A DNA stretch of 64,000 nt from contig NZ_NBXA01000018.1 in NCBI RefSeq assembly GCF_003399625.1, positions 1 to 64,000 of the forward strand, written 5' to 3'. This stretch comes from Subtercola boreus. GTDB lineage: Bacteria > Actinomycetota > Actinomycetes > Actinomycetales > Microbacteriaceae. A program made the translations under genes and the position numbers. This document shows positions 40,797 to 51,632 of the stretch, one piece after another. Positions within the stretch are counted from its first letter, which is position 1. Each line of letters opens with the position of its first letter. The notes under the pieces were generated by a model that was not told the DNA's origin, did no database searches, and saw nothing but the letters and a program-made list of their open reading frames with translations.

Positions 40797-42338
40797 GTGA
40801 CGACAGGGGTCTCTGCAGGGCTGCGGCCCGAACGTCCCGAAGCTCGCCCCGTCTCTGAGCTGGCTCGCCAGTTCGGTCTCGAGGTGCTCGGCGACATCGA
40901 CGGACTGCTCGTCACCGGCATCACGCTCTCGTCGAAGACGGTGCTTCCGGGTGATATCTACGTGGGGTTGGCCGGAGTGCACGCGCACGGCGCCCAGTTC
41001 GTGGGCGATGCCCGCGAGAAGGGCGCTGTCGCGATCGTGACGGATCCCCGGGGCCTCACCCTCGCCGCGCAGTCGGGGCTGCCCGTGCTGGTCACGAGCG
41101 ACCCCCGTGCGTCCCTCGGCGCCCTCTCGGCGTGGGTCTACCAGACCACCGAGTACGCGCCCCTCCTCTTCGGTGTCACGGGTACCAACGGCAAGACGAG
41201 CGTCGCCTACATCATCGAGGCGATCCTCCGCCAGCTCGGTGTGCTGGCCGGCCTCAGCACCACCGCCGAGCGCCGGATCGGCGACTGGGCCGTGACGAGC
41301 GCGCTGACCACGCCTGAGGCGACAGAGGTGCACGGCCTGCTCGCCCGCATGCGGGAGGCAGGCGCGGAGGCCGTCATCATCGAGACCTCGGCGCAGGCGC
41401 TCACCCGCCACCGCGTCGACGGCATCGTCTACGACGTCGTGGGGTTCACGAACCTCACCCACGACCATCTCGACGACTACGGCACCATGCAGAAATACTT
41501 CGAGGCGAAGGTTCCGCTGTTCACGGCCGAGCGGGCGAAGCGCGGTGTCGTCATCAACGACAGCGAGTGGGGCACCCGGCTCGCACGCGCCGCGACCATC
41601 CCGGTCACCCAGCTCTCGACCTACCCGGGCAAGGCGGCCGACTGGTACGCCGCGATCCTCCACGAGACGATCGACGAGACCCGGTTCATCCTGAACGGGC
41701 CCGACAACCTCTCGATCACGACGTCGATCCCGGTTCTCGGGCGGCACATGGCCGAGAACGCCGCGCTCGCCCTGGTGATGCTCGTCGAGGCGGGCTACCC
41801 GCTCGCCGACATCGCGGCCGCCCTCACCCGTGACGGCGGAATCGACGTCTACATCCCGGGCCGGGCCGAGCGCATCGCGAACTCCGGTCCTGCGGTCTTC
41901 ATCGACTACGGCCACAGCCCCGATGCCTTCACCAGCACCCTCGACTCCCTTCGCCGGGTGACGGATGGCCGCATCATCATGCTCTTCGGCGCCGACGGCG
42001 ACCGCGATCCGTCGAAGCGCGTCGAGATGGGCCAGATCGCCGCCCGGCTCTCCGACGCGGTGGTGGTGACCGACTTCCACCCGCGGAGCGAGGATCCCGC
42101 CGCGATTCGCACGGTTCTCGTCGACGCCGCACGCTCGGCGGTGCCCGAACGGGAGCTCTACGAGGTCGCCGACCCGCGCGACGCCTTCCGCAAGGCCCTC
42201 TCGATCGCTGGCCCCGGCGACGCGATCCTCTACGCCGGCCCCGGCCACGAGGACTACCACGAGGTCGCCGGCGTACACATTCCCTACTCAGCGAGAGACG
42301 ACGCCCGTCTTGCGCTCCACGAATCCGGATGGCTGTAG
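40797..42338 (+). CDS. murE: UDP-MurNAc-tripeptide synthetase MurE (non-DAP loop)
   Basis: A 513-residue Mur ligase adding the third stem-peptide residue to UDP-MurNAc-dipeptide. P-loop GVTGTNGKTSVAYII, the carbamoylated-Lys region and ADGDRDPSKRVEMG are present. In diaminopimelate enzymes the specificity loop reads DNPR; here it is DFHPRSEDP (residues 426-434), so the amino acid added may not be meso-DAP. That fits the B-type walls (lysine, ornithine, diaminobutyrate or homoserine at position 3) of Microbacteriaceae. GAGGAG precedes the GTG. Confidence 0.92.
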   Translation: MTTGVSAGLRPERPEARPVSELARQFGLEVLGDIDGLLVTGITLSSKTVLPGDIYVGLAGVHAHGAQFVGDAREKGAVAIVTDPRGLTLAAQSGLPVLVTSDPRASLGALSAWVYQTTEYAPLLFGVTGTNGKTSVAYIIEAILRQLGVLAGLSTTAERRIGDWAVTSALTTPEATEVHGLLARMREAGAEAVIIETSAQALTRHRVDGIVYDVVGFTNLTHDHLDDYGTMQKYFEAKVPLFTAERAKRGVVINDSEWGTRLARAATIPVTQLSTYPGKAADWYAAILHETIDETRFILNGPDNLSITTSIPVLGRHMAENAALALVMLVEAGYPLADIAAALTRDGGIDVYIPGRAERIANSGPAVFIDYGHSPDAFTSTLDSLRRVTDGRIIMLFGADGDRDPSKRVEMGQIAARLSDAVVVTDFHPRSEDPAAIRTVLVDAARSAVPERELYEVADPRDAFRKALSIAGPGDAILYAGPGHEDYHEVAGVHIPYSARDDARLALHESGWL

Positions 42339-42342
42339 AACC

Positions 42343-43770
42343 ATGCTCGACCTGACTCTCGACGACATCGCCCGCACGATCGGCGGCACCCTTCTGCTCG
42401 GCGACCACGCGGTGGAGGAGGGCACCTCCGAGGTGTCGATCGTGAACGGTGCGGTCGACACCGACTCCCGTGAGATCGTGCCCGGCGGCATCTTCGTGGC
42501 AAAGCCCGGCGAATTCAGCGACGGGCACTTCTACGTCGAGGCCGCGGTGGCGAACGGGGCCGACCTCGTGATCGTCGAGCACGTGATCGACGCTCTCACG
42601 GTGCCCCAGATCGTCGTGTCGAACTCGGTCGAGGCGCTCGGGATGCTGGCCACAGAGGTGATCCGGCGCATCCGCGAGCTCGGAGCGCTCACCGTCGTCG
42701 GCATCACCGGCTCGAACGGCAAGACCACGACGAAGAACCTCCTCCGCACGATCCTGGAACGGCAGGGGCCGACGATCGCCCCGCGCGACTCGTTCAACAA
42801 CGAGGTCGGCGCCCCGCTCACGATGCTGAAGGTCGAACCCGAGACCCGCTTCCTCGTCGCCGAGATGGGGGCCAGCGCGCCCGGCGAGATCACCCGGCTG
42901 ATCCGGATGGCGCGGCCCGACATCGGCGTCGTGCTGACCGTGGGCCTCGCCCACGCCGGCGAGTTCGGCGGCATCGCGAAGACGCTCGCCACGAAGACCG
43001 AGATGGTCACCGACCTGCTGCCGACGGATGTCGCGGTGCTGAACCTCGACGACTACCGGGTCGAGAGCATGGCCGAGAAGACCCGTGCCGCTGTGCTGTG
43101 GTTCGGCCTCGATGCCAGTGCGGGGGTGCGGGCATCCGACCTGGTGCAGACGACGGCGGGCACCGACTTCACCCTCACCCTGCCGACCGGCGAATCGCAG
43201 ACAGTGCACTTCAGCGTGCTCGGCGAGCACCACGTCACCAACGCTCTGGCCGCAGCGGCGGTCGCCCACACCATCGGGGTGCCGCTGGCCGACATCGTCG
43301 CTGCGCTGGAGTCGGTGACGCGCGCCGAGCGCTGGCGCATGGAGGTGCTTCCCGGAACGCAGGGCGTGACGATCATCAACGACGCCTACAACGCCAGCCC
43401 CGATTCGATGCTGGCCGGCCTCAAGACGCTCGCCCAGATCTCGGGACCGGGCATCCGGCGCGTCGCGATCCTCGGCGAGATGAGCGAACTCGGCGAGTTC
43501 TCGCTCGAGGAGCACGACCGCATCGGGCGCACCATCGTGCGGCTCGGCATCGAACGCATATTCGTGGTGGGCGAGGGAGCCAGGGCGCTGCACCTGGCCG
43601 CGACGCACGAGGGCTCGTGGGACGGCGAGTCGGCGTTCTTCGACACCGCCGACGAGGCGTACGCTCTGCTCGAGAACGAGTTGCGTTCCGGAGACGTCGT
43701 GCTGGTCAAGTCGTCGAATTCGGCGGGGCTGCGGTTTCTCGGCGACAGGCTGGGGGAGCACTTCGCATGA
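42343..43770 (+). CDS. murF: UDP-MurNAc-tripeptide D-Ala-D-Ala ligase MurF
   Basis: A 475-residue Mur ligase. P-loop [38 protein letters not shown], then [16 protein letters not shown] and [19 protein letters not shown], the latter typical of MurF. It adds D-Ala-D-Ala to complete the UDP-MurNAc-pentapeptide. The start lies 4 bases after the murE stop and the stop overlaps the mraY ATG (ATGA), so translation is coupled. Confidence 0.95.
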   Translation: MLDLTLDDIARTIGGTLLLGDHAVEEGTSEVSIVNGAVDTDSREIVPGGIFVAKPGEFSDGHFYVEAAVANGADLVIVEHVIDALTVPQIVVSNSVEALGMLATEVIRRIRELGALTVVGITGSNGKTTTKNLLRTILERQGPTIAPRDSFNNEVGAPLTMLKVEPETRFLVAEMGASAPGEITRLIRMARPDIGVVLTVGLAHAGEFGGIAKTLATKTEMVTDLLPTDVAVLNLDDYRVESMAEKTRAAVLWFGLDASAGVRASDLVQTTAGTDFTLTLPTGESQTVHFSVLGEHHVTNALAAAAVAHTIGVPLADIVAALESVTRAERWRMEVLPGTQGVTIINDAYNASPDSMLAGLKTLAQISGPGIRRVAILGEMSELGEFSLEEHDRIGRTIVRLGIERIFVVGEGARALHLAATHEGSWDGESAFFDTADEAYALLENELRSGDVVLVKSSNSAGLRFLGDRLGEHFA

Positions 43771-44864
43771 TCACACTCATCGGTGCGGGTGGCCTCTCGA
43801 TGGTCTTCTCGCTGTTCATGACGCCGGTCTTCATCCGGTTGTTCAAGAAGCTGGCCTGGGGCCAGTACATCAACATCGACGGTCCGGCCTCGCACCACGT
43901 CAAGCGGGGGACGCCCACCATGGGCGGCATCGTCATCATCCTGGCGACGCTGTTCGGCTACTTCGGGGCCCTGCTGGTCACCGGCAATCCGCCGTCGGTC
44001 TCTGTGCTGCTGGTGCTGTTCATGATGGTCGGCCTCGGTGTCGTCGGGTTCATCGACGACTTTCTGAAGGTACGCAAGAAACGGAGCCTCGGCCTCGGCC
44101 CGACGGCGAAACTGATCGGCCAGCTGCTCGTCGGCGGCGTGTTCGCCCTGGTGGCCATGAATGCGACGGGTCCGAACGGCTTCACCGTCGCGTCCACCCA
44201 CATCTCCGCCATCCGTGACCTCGACTTCGACTTCCTGCAGTGGGGCGTGATCGCCGGCACCATCGCCTTCGTGATCTGGATCGTGCTGATCGTGCTGGCC
44301 ACCTCGAATGCTGTGAACCTCACCGACGGGCTCGACGGACTGGCCCCCGGATCCGCCATCCTCGCCATCGGCTCGTTCGTCATCATCGGTTTCTGGCAGG
44401 CCAACCAGAGTTGCGCGAGCCTGACCCTCGACCCCGACGTGACCTTCAAGTGCTACAACGTGAACCAGCCGCTCGACCTCGCCGTCATCGCGGCGGCGAT
44501 CGCGGGCGCGCTGATCGGGTTCCTCTGGTGGAACACGAACCCCGCCAAGATCTTCCTGGGCGACACCGGCTCCCTGGCGATCGGCGGGGCCCTGGCCGCG
44601 CTGGCCATCGAGAGCCGCACCGAACTGCTCCTCATCCTGATCGGCGGCATCTTCGTGATCGTCGCCGGCCAGGTCGTGGTGCAGCTCACCTACTTCCGCC
44701 TCACCGGAGGCAAGCGCATCTGGCGCGCGAGTCCGCTCCACCACCACTTCGAGGTCAAGGGCTGGGCCGAGGTCACGATCGTCGTGCGCTTCTGGATCAT
44801 CGCCGGCCTCTGTGTGGCGGCCGGTGTCGGTGCCTTCTACCTCGAATGGATCCTGCAGGCTTGA
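43767..44864 (+). CDS. mraY: Phospho-MurNAc-pentapeptide transferase MraY
   Basis: A 365-residue polytopic membrane enzyme with about ten helices that makes lipid I on undecaprenyl phosphate. Motifs: [34 protein letters not shown] (catalytic Asp pair), [25 protein letters not shown] and SPLHHHFE. A Cys-containing loop ([17 protein letters not shown]) between helices is an extracellular insertion. It overlaps both neighbours. Confidence 0.96.
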   Translation: MITLIGAGGLSMVFSLFMTPVFIRLFKKLAWGQYINIDGPASHHVKRGTPTMGGIVIILATLFGYFGALLVTGNPPSVSVLLVLFMMVGLGVVGFIDDFLKVRKKRSLGLGPTAKLIGQLLVGGVFALVAMNATGPNGFTVASTHISAIRDLDFDFLQWGVIAGTIAFVIWIVLIVLATSNAVNLTDGLDGLAPGSAILAIGSFVIIGFWQANQSCASLTLDPDVTFKCYNVNQPLDLAVIAAAIAGALIGFLWWNTNPAKIFLGDTGSLAIGGALAALAIESRTELLLILIGGIFVIVAGQVVVQLTYFRLTGGKRIWRASPLHHHFEVKGWAEVTIVVRFWIIAGLCVAAGVGAFYLEWILQA

Positions 44865-46375
44865 CTGGACGACTCGACTCCCTGACCAGCTGGCACTCCG
44901 AGTGGAGCGGCCTCCGGGTCGGCGTGCTGGGCCTCGGCAAGACGGGCTTCTCGGTTGCCGACACGCTCGTTGAGCTCGGGGCGAGCGTGCTCGTCGTCGC
45001 CCAGCAGGCCGACGACTCCCAGGTGCGCCTGGTCGAGGTCATCGGGGCGGCGCTCGTGCTCGACCAGGTTCTGGATGCCGCGCCTCCCGCTCTCATCGCG
45101 CTGAACCCCGAGGTGCTGGTCGTCTCGCCGGGCTTCCACCCCGATCATCCGGTGATCCTCTGGGCGGTCGCAGCGGGCATCCCGGTCTGGGGTGACGTCG
45201 AACTCGCCTGGCGGCTGCGGGACAAGGTCGGGAAGCCTGCCGAGTGGATCGCCATCACCGGCACCAACGGCAAGACCACGACGACCCAGCTGACCGCGAC
45301 CATGCTCGTGGCCGGTGGGCTGAGGGCCGCGCCCTGCGGCAACATCGGCATCCCGATCCTCGACGCCATTCGCGACCCGCAGGGATTCGATGTGCTGGTC
45401 GTCGAGCTCTCGAGCTACCAGTTGCACTCGACCTTCAGCATGTCGCCGCACGCCGCCGTCTGCCTGAACGTCGCCGACGACCACCTCGACTGGCACGGTT
45501 CGGCCGAGGCCTACGCCGCCGCCAAGGCCCGCGTGTACACGAACACCCGCGTCGCGTGCGTCTACAACCGGTCGGATGCCCGCACCATCGCCATGGTCGA
45601 GGAGGCCGAGGTCGTCGACGGCGCCCGCGCCATCGGTTTCGGGCTCGGAGTTCCGGGGCTGAGCGACTTCGGCGTGGTCGACGGCATCCTCTGCGACCGG
45701 GCCTTCACCGAAGAACGCCGCACGACCGCCCTCGAGATCACCACGGTGTCGGCGTTGGCCGAGCGGGGGCTCGCAGCGCCCCACACGGTGGCGAACATCC
45801 TCGCCGCCAGCGCCCTCGCCCGCTCGATGGGGGTCTCCGTCGAGGCCGTCCGGGCCGCTCTCGCCACGTTCGAACTCGACCGTCACCGAATCGAGCAGGT
45901 CGCGACATCCGGCGGCATCACGTGGATCAACGACTCGAAGGCCACGAACGCGCACGCCGCCGACGCCTCGCTCGGGGCCTTCGAATCGGTGGTCTGGATC
46001 GCCGGCGGGCTGCTGAAGGGTGTCGATGTCGGGCCCCTGGTGGCAGCTCGGGCGACGAAGCTCCGGGCGGTCGTGCTGATCGGTGTGGATCGGGAAGCTC
46101 TCAGGAACGCATTCGAACGACACGCCCCCGGGGTGCCCGTGTTCGAGGTCGACGGCACCGAGACTGAGGGAGTGATGTCGGCCGCTGTGCGGTTGGCCTC
46201 CGCTGCAGCAGTGCCCGGTGACGTGGTGCTGCTGGCGCCGGCCGCAGCGTCGATGGACCAGTTCGTCGACTACTCCGACCGGGGTGACCACTTTGCCCGC
46301 GCAGTACGTGAACATCTTGGAGGTGGGGCAGCTGACGAACACCATGCGCCGCCCCCAGGGCACTCGCCCGAATAA
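44846..46375 (+). CDS. murD: UDP-MurNAc-alanine D-glutamate ligase MurD
   Basis: A 509-residue Mur ligase. N-terminal Rossmann part [18 protein letters not shown]-loop [32 protein letters not shown], and the C-terminal [15 protein letters not shown] and [11 protein letters not shown]. It adds D-glutamate to the first stem residue. The start is uncertain: ATG at 44846 overlaps mraY by 19 bases, while TTG at 44861 would give the more common 4-base overlap. The tail ([18 protein letters not shown]) overlaps the ftsW start. Confidence 0.93.
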   Translation: MDPAGLTGRLDSLTSWHSEWSGLRVGVLGLGKTGFSVADTLVELGASVLVVAQQADDSQVRLVEVIGAALVLDQVLDAAPPALIALNPEVLVVSPGFHPDHPVILWAVAAGIPVWGDVELAWRLRDKVGKPAEWIAITGTNGKTTTTQLTATMLVAGGLRAAPCGNIGIPILDAIRDPQGFDVLVVELSSYQLHSTFSMSPHAAVCLNVADDHLDWHGSAEAYAAAKARVYTNTRVACVYNRSDARTIAMVEEAEVVDGARAIGFGLGVPGLSDFGVVDGILCDRAFTEERRTTALEITTVSALAERGLAAPHTVANILAASALARSMGVSVEAVRAALATFELDRHRIEQVATSGGITWINDSKATNAHAADASLGAFESVVWIAGGLLKGVDVGPLVAARATKLRAVVLIGVDREALRNAFERHAPGVPVFEVDGTETEGVMSAAVRLASAAAVPGDVVLLAPAAASMDQFVDYSDRGDHFARAVREHLGGGAADEHHAPPPGHSPE

Positions 46376-47705
46376 GCCGGCTGCCGGAACCCGGCCCCCC
46401 GCCGCATCCGGAGCAGCCCGGCCCTCGGCCGCCACCGGCACCCGGCCCTCGGCCGCCACCTTCGCCTCCACCGGCGCTTCCCGGGCCCGCACCGCGCGCA
46501 TCTCGGTGAACCGGGTCTTCCAGGCGGAGTCGAGCAACTACTACTTCCTGCTCGGCACCACGCTGTTCCTCGTGGTGCTGGGGCTCGTCATGGTGCTGTC
46601 GTCGTCGTCGATCGACTCGTACACAGCGCGCCAGGGCTTCTTCGGCACCTTCTGGAAGCAGGGTGTCTTCGCTCTCATCGGGGTGCCGCTGATGCTCGTC
46701 ATCTCGCGGCTGCCGATCCGGTTCTGGAAGCGCTGGGGCTGGCTGGCGCTGGCCGGGGGAGTCATCCTGCAGCTCCTGGTGCTCTTCACGCCGCTCGGCA
46801 TCACGGTCGGTGGCAACCTGAACTGGTTGAACGTCGCCGGCGTGAGCCTGCAGCCCTCCGAACTCATCAAGCTCGGCCTCGTCATCTGGATGGGCGTCAT
46901 CCTCGCGAAGAAGCAGCGCTATCTGCACCTCTGGGGGCATGTCGCGATCCCCGTCCTGCCGGTGGCCGGCGGGGCAGTGCTGCTCGTCATGCTCGGCGGC
47001 GACCTCGGCACCGTGATGATCATGGCCGGCCTGCTCTTCGGCGCCCTCTTCTTCGCCGGCATCCGGCTCCGGATGTTCATCATCCCCGTGATCCTCGGCG
47101 GGATCGCGATCGCGCTCATCGCGGCCTCGAGTTCGAGCCGGGTCTCCCGCATCGGCAGCTTTCTGAGCGAAGGCTGCACCGACTACTCGGGCGAGTGCTG
47201 GCAGACCCAGCACGGGCTCTTCGCCCTCGCCAACGGCGGCTTCTTCGGTGTCGGCCTCGGCAACTCGAAGGCCAAGTGGTCGTGGCTGCCGGCCGCCGAC
47301 AACGACTTCATCTTCGCCATCATCGGCGAGGAGCTCGGAATGATCGGGGCGCTCGTCGTGATCGCGCTGTTCGTCGCGCTGGCCATCGCGTTCCTCCGCA
47401 TCGTGCGGTCGTCGAAGGACATGTTCTCGAAGGTCGTCTCCGGCTCGGTCATGGTCTGGATCATCAGCCAGGCCTTCGTGAACATCGCCGTCGTGCTGGG
47501 GGTGATCCCGGTTCTCGGCGTGCCTCTCCCGCTCATCTCCTCGGGCGGTTCGGCGCTGATCACCACCCTCATCGCGATCGGGGTGGTGCTCTCGATCGCT
47601 CGCGGGCAGACGAAGGAGACCGCGAGCGATCCGGATGCCGGTGCCCTCCTGGCACCGGGTTCGGTGTCCCTCGCCTCCCGTCGACGCACGGTGCGCCCGA
47701 AGTGA
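46344..47705 (+). CDS. ftsW: SEDS-family septal glycosyltransferase FtsW
   Basis: A 453-residue polytopic membrane protein with about ten helices that polymerises lipid II with FtsI. Family blocks: GGNLNWLNVAGVSLQPSELIKLGLVIW, LVMLGGDLGTVMIM, TQHGLFALANGGFFGVGLGNSKAKW, ADNDFIFAIIGEELG and LPLISSGGSALITTLIAIG. A Pro/Ala/Thr/Arg-rich cytoplasmic tail of about 50 residues precedes the first helix. The ATG at 46344 overlaps the murD end by 32 bases; a GTG at 46323 is possible. The stop overlaps murG by 4 bases. Confidence 0.94.
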   Translation: MRRPQGTRPNKPAAGTRPPAASGAARPSAATGTRPSAATFASTGASRARTARISVNRVFQAESSNYYFLLGTTLFLVVLGLVMVLSSSSIDSYTARQGFFGTFWKQGVFALIGVPLMLVISRLPIRFWKRWGWLALAGGVILQLLVLFTPLGITVGGNLNWLNVAGVSLQPSELIKLGLVIWMGVILAKKQRYLHLWGHVAIPVLPVAGGAVLLVMLGGDLGTVMIMAGLLFGALFFAGIRLRMFIIPVILGGIAIALIAASSSSRVSRIGSFLSEGCTDYSGECWQTQHGLFALANGGFFGVGLGNSKAKWSWLPAADNDFIFAIIGEELGMIGALVVIALFVALAIAFLRIVRSSKDMFSKVVSGSVMVWIISQAFVNIAVVLGVIPVLGVPLPLISSGGSALITTLIAIGVVLSIARGQTKETASDPDAGALLAPGSVSLASRRRTVRPK

Positions 47706-48787
47706 CCACCTATCTGCTGGCCGGCGGCGGCACAGCGGGCCACGTGAACCCGCTGCTCGCCACGGCCGATGAACTGCGCCGCCGTGACCCCGGCGCCGAG
47801 ATCGTGGTCGTCGGAACCGCAACGGGCCTCGAGGCACGCCTCGTGCCGGAGCGCGGCTACGAGCTCGTGACCATCGCCAAGCTTCCGTTCCCCCGCAGGC
47901 CGAACCGTGCGGCCATCTCGTTCCCGAATGCGCTCCGCGGTGTCATCGGCGACCTCACCCGGCTGATTCGGGAGCGCCGCGTCGACGTGGTCGTCGGTTT
48001 CGGGGGCTACGCTGCCGCGCCGGCGTATCTCGCGGCGCGGCGCGCGAAGGTGCCGCTGGTCATCCATGAGGCGAACGCCCGGCCGGGGCTCGCGAACCGT
48101 CTCGGTGCGCGGTTCACCCCGTTCGTCGGGTTGGCGTTCCGCGCGGGGACACTGCCGCACGGGCGCTTCGTGGGGATGCCGCTCCGCCGTGAGATCCAGG
48201 CGCTCGTCGGAGGGCCGAAGGCCGCGGCCCGCGCCGAGGCCCTCACACTCTTCGACCTCGATGCCGACCGGCCCGTGCTGCTCGTGACCGGTGGCTCGCT
48301 CGGTGCGGCGCAGATCAACGGGAGCATCTTCGCGGCCGCTGCTGACATCGCCCGGGCGGGCTGGCAGGTGCTGCACATCACCGGCAACCGGTCGGAGCTG
48401 GTCGACCCGGGCATCCCGGGCTACCGGATGCTCCGCTACTGCGACCGGATGGAGCTCGCCCTCGCGGCAGCCGATCTCGCCGTCTCGCGCGCGGGGGCGG
48501 CGACCGTCTCCGAACTGGCGGCGCTCGGGGTTCCGAGCGTGCTGGTGCCCTACGCCGTCGGAAACGGCGAGCAGCGCTTCAACGCGGTCGACCTCGTCGA
48601 AGCGGGCGGCGCCGTGCTGGTGCGCGACGCGGATTTCACGCCGGAATGGATCCGGTCCTCCCTCCTGCCGCTGCTCGGCGACCGGGCCCGCATCGACGAC
48701 ATGGCCGCTGCCGCGCTCGGCGCCGGAGTGACGGACGGGTCGGCCCGAACCGTCGACCTGATCGAAGAAGCCCTGAAGGGCGCGTAA
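47702..48787 (+). CDS. murG: UDP-GlcNAc:lipid I transferase MurG
   Basis: A 361-residue GT-B glycosyltransferase that converts lipid I to lipid II. It starts [18 protein letters not shown], with [41 protein letters not shown] and the UDP-GlcNAc site [23 protein letters not shown]. It starts with GTG in a 4-base overlap with ftsW and is followed by murC after 25 bases. Confidence 0.95.
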   Translation: MTTYLLAGGGTAGHVNPLLATADELRRRDPGAEIVVVGTATGLEARLVPERGYELVTIAKLPFPRRPNRAAISFPNALRGVIGDLTRLIRERRVDVVVGFGGYAAAPAYLAARRAKVPLVIHEANARPGLANRLGARFTPFVGLAFRAGTLPHGRFVGMPLRREIQALVGGPKAAARAEALTLFDLDADRPVLLVTGGSLGAAQINGSIFAAAADIARAGWQVLHITGNRSELVDPGIPGYRMLRYCDRMELALAAADLAVSRAGAATVSELAALGVPSVLVPYAVGNGEQRFNAVDLVEAGGAVLVRDADFTPEWIRSSLLPLLGDRARIDDMAAAALGAGVTDGSARTVDLIEEALKGA

Positions 48788-48812
48788 CGTTGTCTATTCG
48801 CAGAACGACAGG

Positions 48813-50363
48813 ATGCACAGCGTGATCAAACCCGATCTGACCCTCGAGATCCCGGCAGAACTCGGTGCCGTGCACTTCGTCGGCATCGGCGGGGCGGGCA
48901 TGAGCGGTATCGCACGCCTGTTCCTCGCGGCGGGTGTGACCGTGACGGGTTCCGACCGCACCGACTCGAAGACGGCCGAGAAGCTCCGCGCGCTCGGCGC
49001 CACCGTGCACATCGGCCACGACGCCGCGAACCTCGGCGACGCCGACACTCTCGTCGTCACCAGCGCGCTCTGGCCCGACAATCCCGAGCTCGTGCTCGCC
49101 CAGCAGCGCGGCCTGCCGGTGCTCCACCGGTCGCAGGCGCTGGCCTGGCTCGTGAACCGTCGCCGGCTGATCTCGGTCGCCGGCGCGCACGGCAAGACCA
49201 CGTCGACCGGGATGATCGTCACCGCCCTCCTCGGCCTCGGAGCCGAACCCAGCTTCGTCAACGGCGGCGTCATCTCCGCCCTCGGCACCAGCTCGGCCTG
49301 GGGTGAGGGCGAGCTGTTCGTGCTGGAGGCCGACGAGTCCGACGGCTCGTTCCTGCTCTACGACACCGCCGTGGCGCTCATCACCAACGTGGACCCCGAC
49401 CACCTCGACCACTACGGATCGGTCGAAGCCGTCGAGGATGCCTTCGTGACCTTCGCCGACGAGGCCTCCGAGCTCGTGGTGGTCTCCTCCGACGACCCGG
49501 GGGCGCTGCGGGTCGCCTCCCGGCTCACCGCTTCGCGGGTGCTCTCGTTCGGGTTCGCCGCGGGCGCCGACGTGAGACTGCACTCCGTCGTCACGGCCGG
49601 GCCGGTGGCGTTCGCTGTCGACTACCTCGGGCAGACGTACGCCGGGAGCCTCCAGGTTCCGGGCATCCACAACGCCCTGAATGCGGCGGGGGCCTTCGCG
49701 GTTCTCGTCGGACTCGGCTTCGAGCCGGCCGCTGTGCTCTCGTCGCTTGCTCCGTTCGACGGAACGGGCCGCCGCTTCGAACTGCACGACACCGTGCGGG
49801 GCGTGAGCGTCTACGACGACTACGCCCACCACCCGACGGAGGTGGATGCCGCACTCACCGCCGCGCGCACCGTCGTCGGTGAGGGGCGGATCATCGCCGT
49901 GCACCAGCCACACCTCTACAGCCGCACGCAGTTGCTCGCGGGGGAGTTCGCCGAGACGCTCGAGCGCACGGCCGACTTCACCGTGGTGCTCGACGTCTGC
50001 GGCGCACGTGAGGACCCGGTGCCCGGGGTGACGGGGGAGACCGTCTCGTCGCGCTTCGCGGACTCCTCGCATGTCGCCTACATCTCCGACTGGCAGGAGG
50101 CGGCGGACTTCACAGCCTCCATCACCCGCCCCGGGGACTTCGTGGTGACGCTCGGCTGTGGAGACGTGAACCTCATCGTGCCTCAGCTGCTCGCCTCCCT
50201 CGCCGCGGTGCCTGCTGAGTCGGCGAATGCCGGCGCGGCTGCCGATGCAGGCGCGAGCGCGGGCGCGGCTTCAGGTGCCGGCGCGGCTGCCGGTGCCGAT
50301 CCAGGCGCGGACGCCGGTGCAGGCACCGCTGCCGTCGCGCCCGCAGACGGGCCCGACGCCTGA
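48813..50363 (+). CDS. murC: UDP-MurNAc first-residue ligase MurC
   Basis: A 516-residue Mur ligase. [15 protein letters not shown] and GSDRTDSKT at the start, P-loop [34 protein letters not shown] and [15 protein letters not shown]. It attaches the first amino acid (L-Ala, or Gly in many B-type walls) to UDP-MurNAc. The final 45 residues are an Ala/Gly/Asp repeat tail ([12 protein letters not shown] and similar) absent from typical MurC. The ATG at 48813 follows ACGACAGG; a GTG 9 bases later is an alternative. ftsQ follows after 12 bases. Confidence 0.94.
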   Translation: MHSVIKPDLTLEIPAELGAVHFVGIGGAGMSGIARLFLAAGVTVTGSDRTDSKTAEKLRALGATVHIGHDAANLGDADTLVVTSALWPDNPELVLAQQRGLPVLHRSQALAWLVNRRRLISVAGAHGKTTSTGMIVTALLGLGAEPSFVNGGVISALGTSSAWGEGELFVLEADESDGSFLLYDTAVALITNVDPDHLDHYGSVEAVEDAFVTFADEASELVVVSSDDPGALRVASRLTASRVLSFGFAAGADVRLHSVVTAGPVAFAVDYLGQTYAGSLQVPGIHNALNAAGAFAVLVGLGFEPAAVLSSLAPFDGTGRRFELHDTVRGVSVYDDYAHHPTEVDAALTAARTVVGEGRIIAVHQPHLYSRTQLLAGEFAETLERTADFTVVLDVCGAREDPVPGVTGETVSSRFADSSHVAYISDWQEAADFTASITRPGDFVVTLGCGDVNLIVPQLLASLAAVPAESANAGAAADAGASAGAASGAGAAAGADPGADAGAGTAAVAPADGPDA

Positions 50364-50375
50364 CGTGGGCAGCCG

Positions 50376-51632
50376 ATGAAGCGCCCCAACGCAGTGACCC
50401 CGCCGCCGAGCGTCGCGCCGCCGACCTCGCGGGTCGCGCCGCCGGCACCGCCGGCCGCGCCCGCCAAGCCGCGCACAGCGGCCTTGTCCTCGCGCGTCGC
50501 GCCCGAGGCGCCGGGCTCCCCGCCGCGCCCGACCACCCCTCCCGCGACTTCCAAGCGTCGCGGCGCGAAGTCGGTCGCAGCCGGCGCAGTCGATGCGCCG
50601 CACACGGTCGCCCCCGCACCCGCCGCCCCGCCGATCTCGATGACGCGCGTCAAGCCGGCCCCGCCCGCGACAAGCACTCCCGCCCCGCCCGCACTCGCGC
50701 CCCCCGCGCCCCCGGCCCCGCCCACCCCCGCGCCCCCCACCCCCGACCACGATCGAGGGGGCACTTCGGGCCCCAATGGCCGCGAAGCAGGGCCGAAACT
50801 GCCCATTCGACTGGCGGAGGGGAGTGACGCGAGCGGGCAGCGCGGCGGCGCCGACGGGCGGTCGGCGAAGAGCGCGCTCCGGGCGGCCGCCCGCCGACGC
50901 CGCCGGGTCGAGCAGCAGGAGGCTCGCCGCTTCACCGAGCGGAGTCGCCGCCGGCGTCTCACCTGGATCGTCTCGCTCGGCGCCCTCGCCGCGCTCGTGC
51001 TCGTGGTGCTGTTCACGGCCTACTCTCCGGTGTTCGCCGTGCGGGCGATCACCGTGCAGGGCACCTCGCGGATCGATGCCGCCCAGGTGCAGTCCGCTCT
51101 CGCCGACCAGGTCGGCAAGCCGCTCGCCCTCGTGGACTTCGGCCGGATGGAGTCCGAGCTCGCCGGCTTTCCGCTCATCCAGAGCTACTCCACGGAGTCC
51201 TCCCTGCCGAACACCCTGATCGTGAGGATCGTCGAACGGCAGCCCGTCGCACAGATCACCGCGGCGGCCGGTGGATTCGACCTGATCGACCCCGCAGGTG
51301 TCGTCGTCTCGCACAGCGACGCCCGGCAGGCCGGTTTCCCGGTCATCGACACGGCGGCCTCGGCGGTCGGCAGTGCTGGCTTCATCGGCGCGACCGCCGT
51401 GCTCCGGGCGATGCCGGCCGATCTGCTCGCCAAGGTCGACACGATCAGCGCGGCCACCCCCGACTCGGTCTCGTTCACGCTCTCCGGTGCCGGCCAGAAG
51501 GTCGTCTGGGGCAGCGACGCGAACTCGACCCTGAAGGCGAAGGTGCTCGACAAGCTGATCGGCACGCAGGATGCGGAGAAGTCGCTGACCTACGACGTCT
51601 CGAGCCCGGAGAGCCCCGTCGTCTCCGGCTGA
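50376..51632 (+). CDS. ftsQ: Division protein FtsQ with long Pro/Ala-rich N terminus
   Basis: A 418-residue bitopic division protein. The first 190 residues are cytoplasmic and very rich in Pro, Ala, Thr and Arg (for example PAPPALAPPAPPAPPTPAPP). A helix (about 196-218) precedes a POTRA domain (FAVRAITVQGTSRIDAAQVQSAL) and the beta domain (YSTESSLPNTLIVRIVERQPVAQI). FtsQ links early and late divisome proteins. Codons about 126-146 coincide with a 60-bp palindrome that also occurs between dnaE and hisD, which looks like an in-frame insertion. Family N termini are usually much shorter. Confidence 0.9.
   Translation: MKRPNAVTPPPSVAPPTSRVAPPAPPAAPAKPRTAALSSRVAPEAPGSPPRPTTPPATSKRRGAKSVAAGAVDAPHTVAPAPAAPPISMTRVKPAPPATSTPAPPALAPPAPPAPPTPAPPTPDHDRGGTSGPNGREAGPKLPIRLAEGSDASGQRGGADGRSAKSALRAAARRRRRVEQQEARRFTERSRRRRLTWIVSLGALAALVLVVLFTAYSPVFAVRAITVQGTSRIDAAQVQSALADQVGKPLALVDFGRMESELAGFPLIQSYSTESSLPNTLIVRIVERQPVAQITAAAGGFDLIDPAGVVVSHSDARQAGFPVIDTAASAVGSAGFIGATAVLRAMPADLLAKVDTISAATPDSVSFTLSGAGQKVVWGSDANSTLKAKVLDKLIGTQDAEKSLTYDVSSPESPVVSG
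50752..50811. repeat. Palindromic element, copy embedded in ftsQ
   Basis: Left arm 50752-50773 (starts ATCGAGGGGGCACTTCGGG) and right arm 50790-50811 (contains AACTGCCCATTCGA) flank 16 bases. Arm sequence, arm length and spacer length match the intergenic copy at 60583-60642, with several changes. The 60-base length is a multiple of three and keeps the ftsQ frame open. Confidence 0.7.
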
